NCBI GenBank assembly: GCA_021151665.1
Contig: JAGKWW010000032.1
Coordinates: 1-32,217 of the forward strand
Origin: Flavobacteriaceae bacterium
GTDB lineage: Bacteria; Bacteroidota; Bacteroidia; Flavobacteriales; Flavobacteriaceae
Reading direction: 5' to 3'
Length of the DNA: 32,217 nt
Part shown: in pieces, positions 31,430-32,217 of the stretch
Numbering within the stretch: position 1 is the first letter of the stretch
Layout: the number at the start of each line of letters is the position of its first letter
The notes under the pieces: generated by a model
The model's input: only the letters and a program-made list of their open reading frames with translations
What the model was told of the DNA's origin: nothing
Database searches by the model: none
Position numbers and translations under genes: made by a program

Positions 31430-31585
31430 AAAAGCCTGGTTTTGTGAATACTTTTCGGATCAATCCATTAACGATTATTTATGGAAAACAAAGAATGCAT
31501 AGTTACCGTGGTGTTAAATATTTACCATTCGAATATATTTAGTAATAATTATCTGTAACTTTATTGTAATTCAAAAAGCTATGTT

Positions 31586-31930
31586 ATGAATAAGGATTAC
31601 TACTTCGTCATTCTGCAGCTTCCGGCCTTTCGCAATATACGTTTGGGCAGCAACGTGCAACACGGTTTTTTAGAAAAAGCAATTAAAGCCATCAGGCAAG
31701 GCCGCGCAAGGGTAGTAAGTAAACGCCGCGACACAGGCGTTTCCGAAGAGCTCCGCGCCCACGCGCTTGAAGCAAAGCGATTCCACAATTATCTACTAAT
31801 CCAGATGTATCTGGATGAAGGGGAGTATAACGATGTCGCCATCCTGAATAAGGCCGCAAAATCGCTTGTCAACGTTAGCGACCCTACCGTGGTAGAACGC
31901 GCCGACAGGTTTTGCCTTTGTGCGATATAG
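31586..31930 (+). CDS. hypothetical protein, 114 residues
   Basis: I do not recognise this protein. It has no signal peptide or membrane helix. The first part (FVILQLPAFRNIRLGSNVQH) is followed by a basic patch (KAIRQGRARVVSKRRDTGVS) and a long helical stretch (LRAHALEAKRFHNYLLIQMY) with several charged residues, then a C-terminal helix and a Cys-x-Cys end (RFCLCAI). The basic patch could bind nucleic acid, but there is no defined motif. It follows a long non-coding region and ends base-to-base with the convergent exonuclease gene. Codon use looks like the neighbours. Confidence 0.7.
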   Translation: MNKDYYFVILQLPAFRNIRLGSNVQHGFLEKAIKAIRQGRARVVSKRRDTGVSEELRAHALEAKRFHNYLLIQMYLDEGEYNDVAILNKAAKSLVNVSDPTVVERADRFCLCAI

Positions 31931-32217
31931 TTAAACTTTCAGCCGGATCCAGACGGGGCAGTGGTCGCTGGTTTTTTCCCAGCCACGCACATGCCGGTCT
32001 ACAACGGCTTCTTTCAGTTTACTTTTCAGATCGGGGCTCAGGAGGAAATGGTCGATACGAAGGCCCGCATCGCGCTCATACGCGTTGCGGAAATAGTCGT
32101 AAAATGTGTAGATCTTTTCGCCGGGGTGCAGCTCGCGCAAAGCATCCGTCCAGCCCTGGGCTACCAGGTTATGAAAAGCCTCGCGGACTTCCGGGCGGAA
32201 AAGTGCGTCCTTTACCC
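31931..32217 (-). CDS. xth: exodeoxyribonuclease III, C-terminal part (cut by window edge)
   Basis: Only the last 95 or so codons are present; the frame stays open to the right end of the window. The visible part, including GWTDALRELHPGEKIYTFYD, then NAYERDAGLRIDHFLLSP and SDHCPVWIRLKV, is the C-terminal third of an ExoIII/AP endonuclease. It carries the conserved Asp of RIDH and the catalytic Asp-His of SDH. The enzyme cleaves DNA at abasic sites and digests 3' ends in base-excision repair, the step after Ung. An in-frame TTG at 32140 is internal, not the start. Confidence 0.92.
   Translation of the reverse strand, partial: VKDALFRPEVREAFHNLVAQGWTDALRELHPGEKIYTFYDYFRNAYERDAGLRIDHFLLSPDLKSKLKEAVVDRHVRGWEKTSDHCPVWIRLKV

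Larger units (their letters stand above)
31059..31585. other. 527-base AT-rich non-coding region
   Basis: The gap holds the bestrophin promoter on the left, a 7-bp inverted repeat at 31414-31429, and a weak -7-like box (TAACTTTA, 31556-31563) before the gene at 31586. The middle, about 31130-31410, has no open frame, terminator or RNA fold that I could recognise. Confidence 0.6.

Noticed and set aside
32140..32217. Start of the exonuclease gene at a TTG (32140)
   Set aside because: The reading frame continues upstream with conserved exonuclease III residues to the window edge, so the gene is simply cut.

Overview
The window looks like chromosomal DNA from a member of the Flavobacteriaceae (Bacteroidota), probably Flavobacterium or a close relative. 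Signs of this are Bacteroidota promoter -7 boxes (TAnnTTTG) before many genes, A-rich leaders in place of strong Shine-Dalgarno sites, a secreted protein with a type IX secretion C-terminal signal, an rlmD-DUF6452-DUF6048 gene run, a fused alpha/beta 2-oxoacid dehydrogenase E1, and a MutS2 without an Smr domain. No tRNA, rRNA, transposase, phage module or CRISPR array was seen. Most of the window is housekeeping sequence; the unusual material is in small elements between genes.

Layout. 1-7997: an alpha-oxoamine synthase-like PLP enzyme, a DUF5723-like outer-membrane protein, an RluA-type pseudouridine synthase, a four-helix-bundle (23S intervening-sequence type) gene inside inverted repeats, panB, a secreted NTF2-like protein, then rlmD with a lipoprotein (DUF6452) and an outer-membrane protein (DUF6048). 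8094-15371: a TPR protein overlapping a DUF1697 gene, an OsmC protein, a WYL regulator followed by a DinB-like protein, an LpxH-like phosphoesterase, aroC, and a T9SS-secreted protein. 15450-21618: DCC-family oxidoreductase and mutS2 in one operon, divergent ung, then a transglutaminase-like membrane protein with an NMT1-type binding protein, and a nucleoside phosphorylase. 21718-27534: SUI1/YciH, an isopenicillin-N-synthase-like oxygenase, an AraC regulator with an adjacent SDR, two paralogous membrane proteins (STM3941-like) around an unknown membrane protein, a GC-rich extragenic element, and a small unknown protein. 27788-32217: the E1 fusion, a 54-residue hydrophilic protein, a heptad-repeat array, a bestrophin-like channel, a 527-bp AT-rich gap, an unknown 114-residue protein, and the 3' part of an exonuclease III gene cut by the window edge.

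Most notable regulatory and repeat structures: (1) the four-helix-bundle gene between panB and the rluA-type gene is bounded by 25-bp imperfect inverted repeats, and its flanks share a TTnAGA heptad pattern with the array next to the bestrophin gene; (2) two 15-bp direct repeats 21 bp apart lie between the AraC regulator and the SDR, a good operator candidate; (3) two 14-bp inverted copies of a site with a GTTAWTAAC core bracket the oxygenase promoter; (4) the GC-rich element at 26868-26965 resembles an interspersed repeat I recall from flavobacterial genomes. All functions are inferred from sequence reading only; no database search was run.
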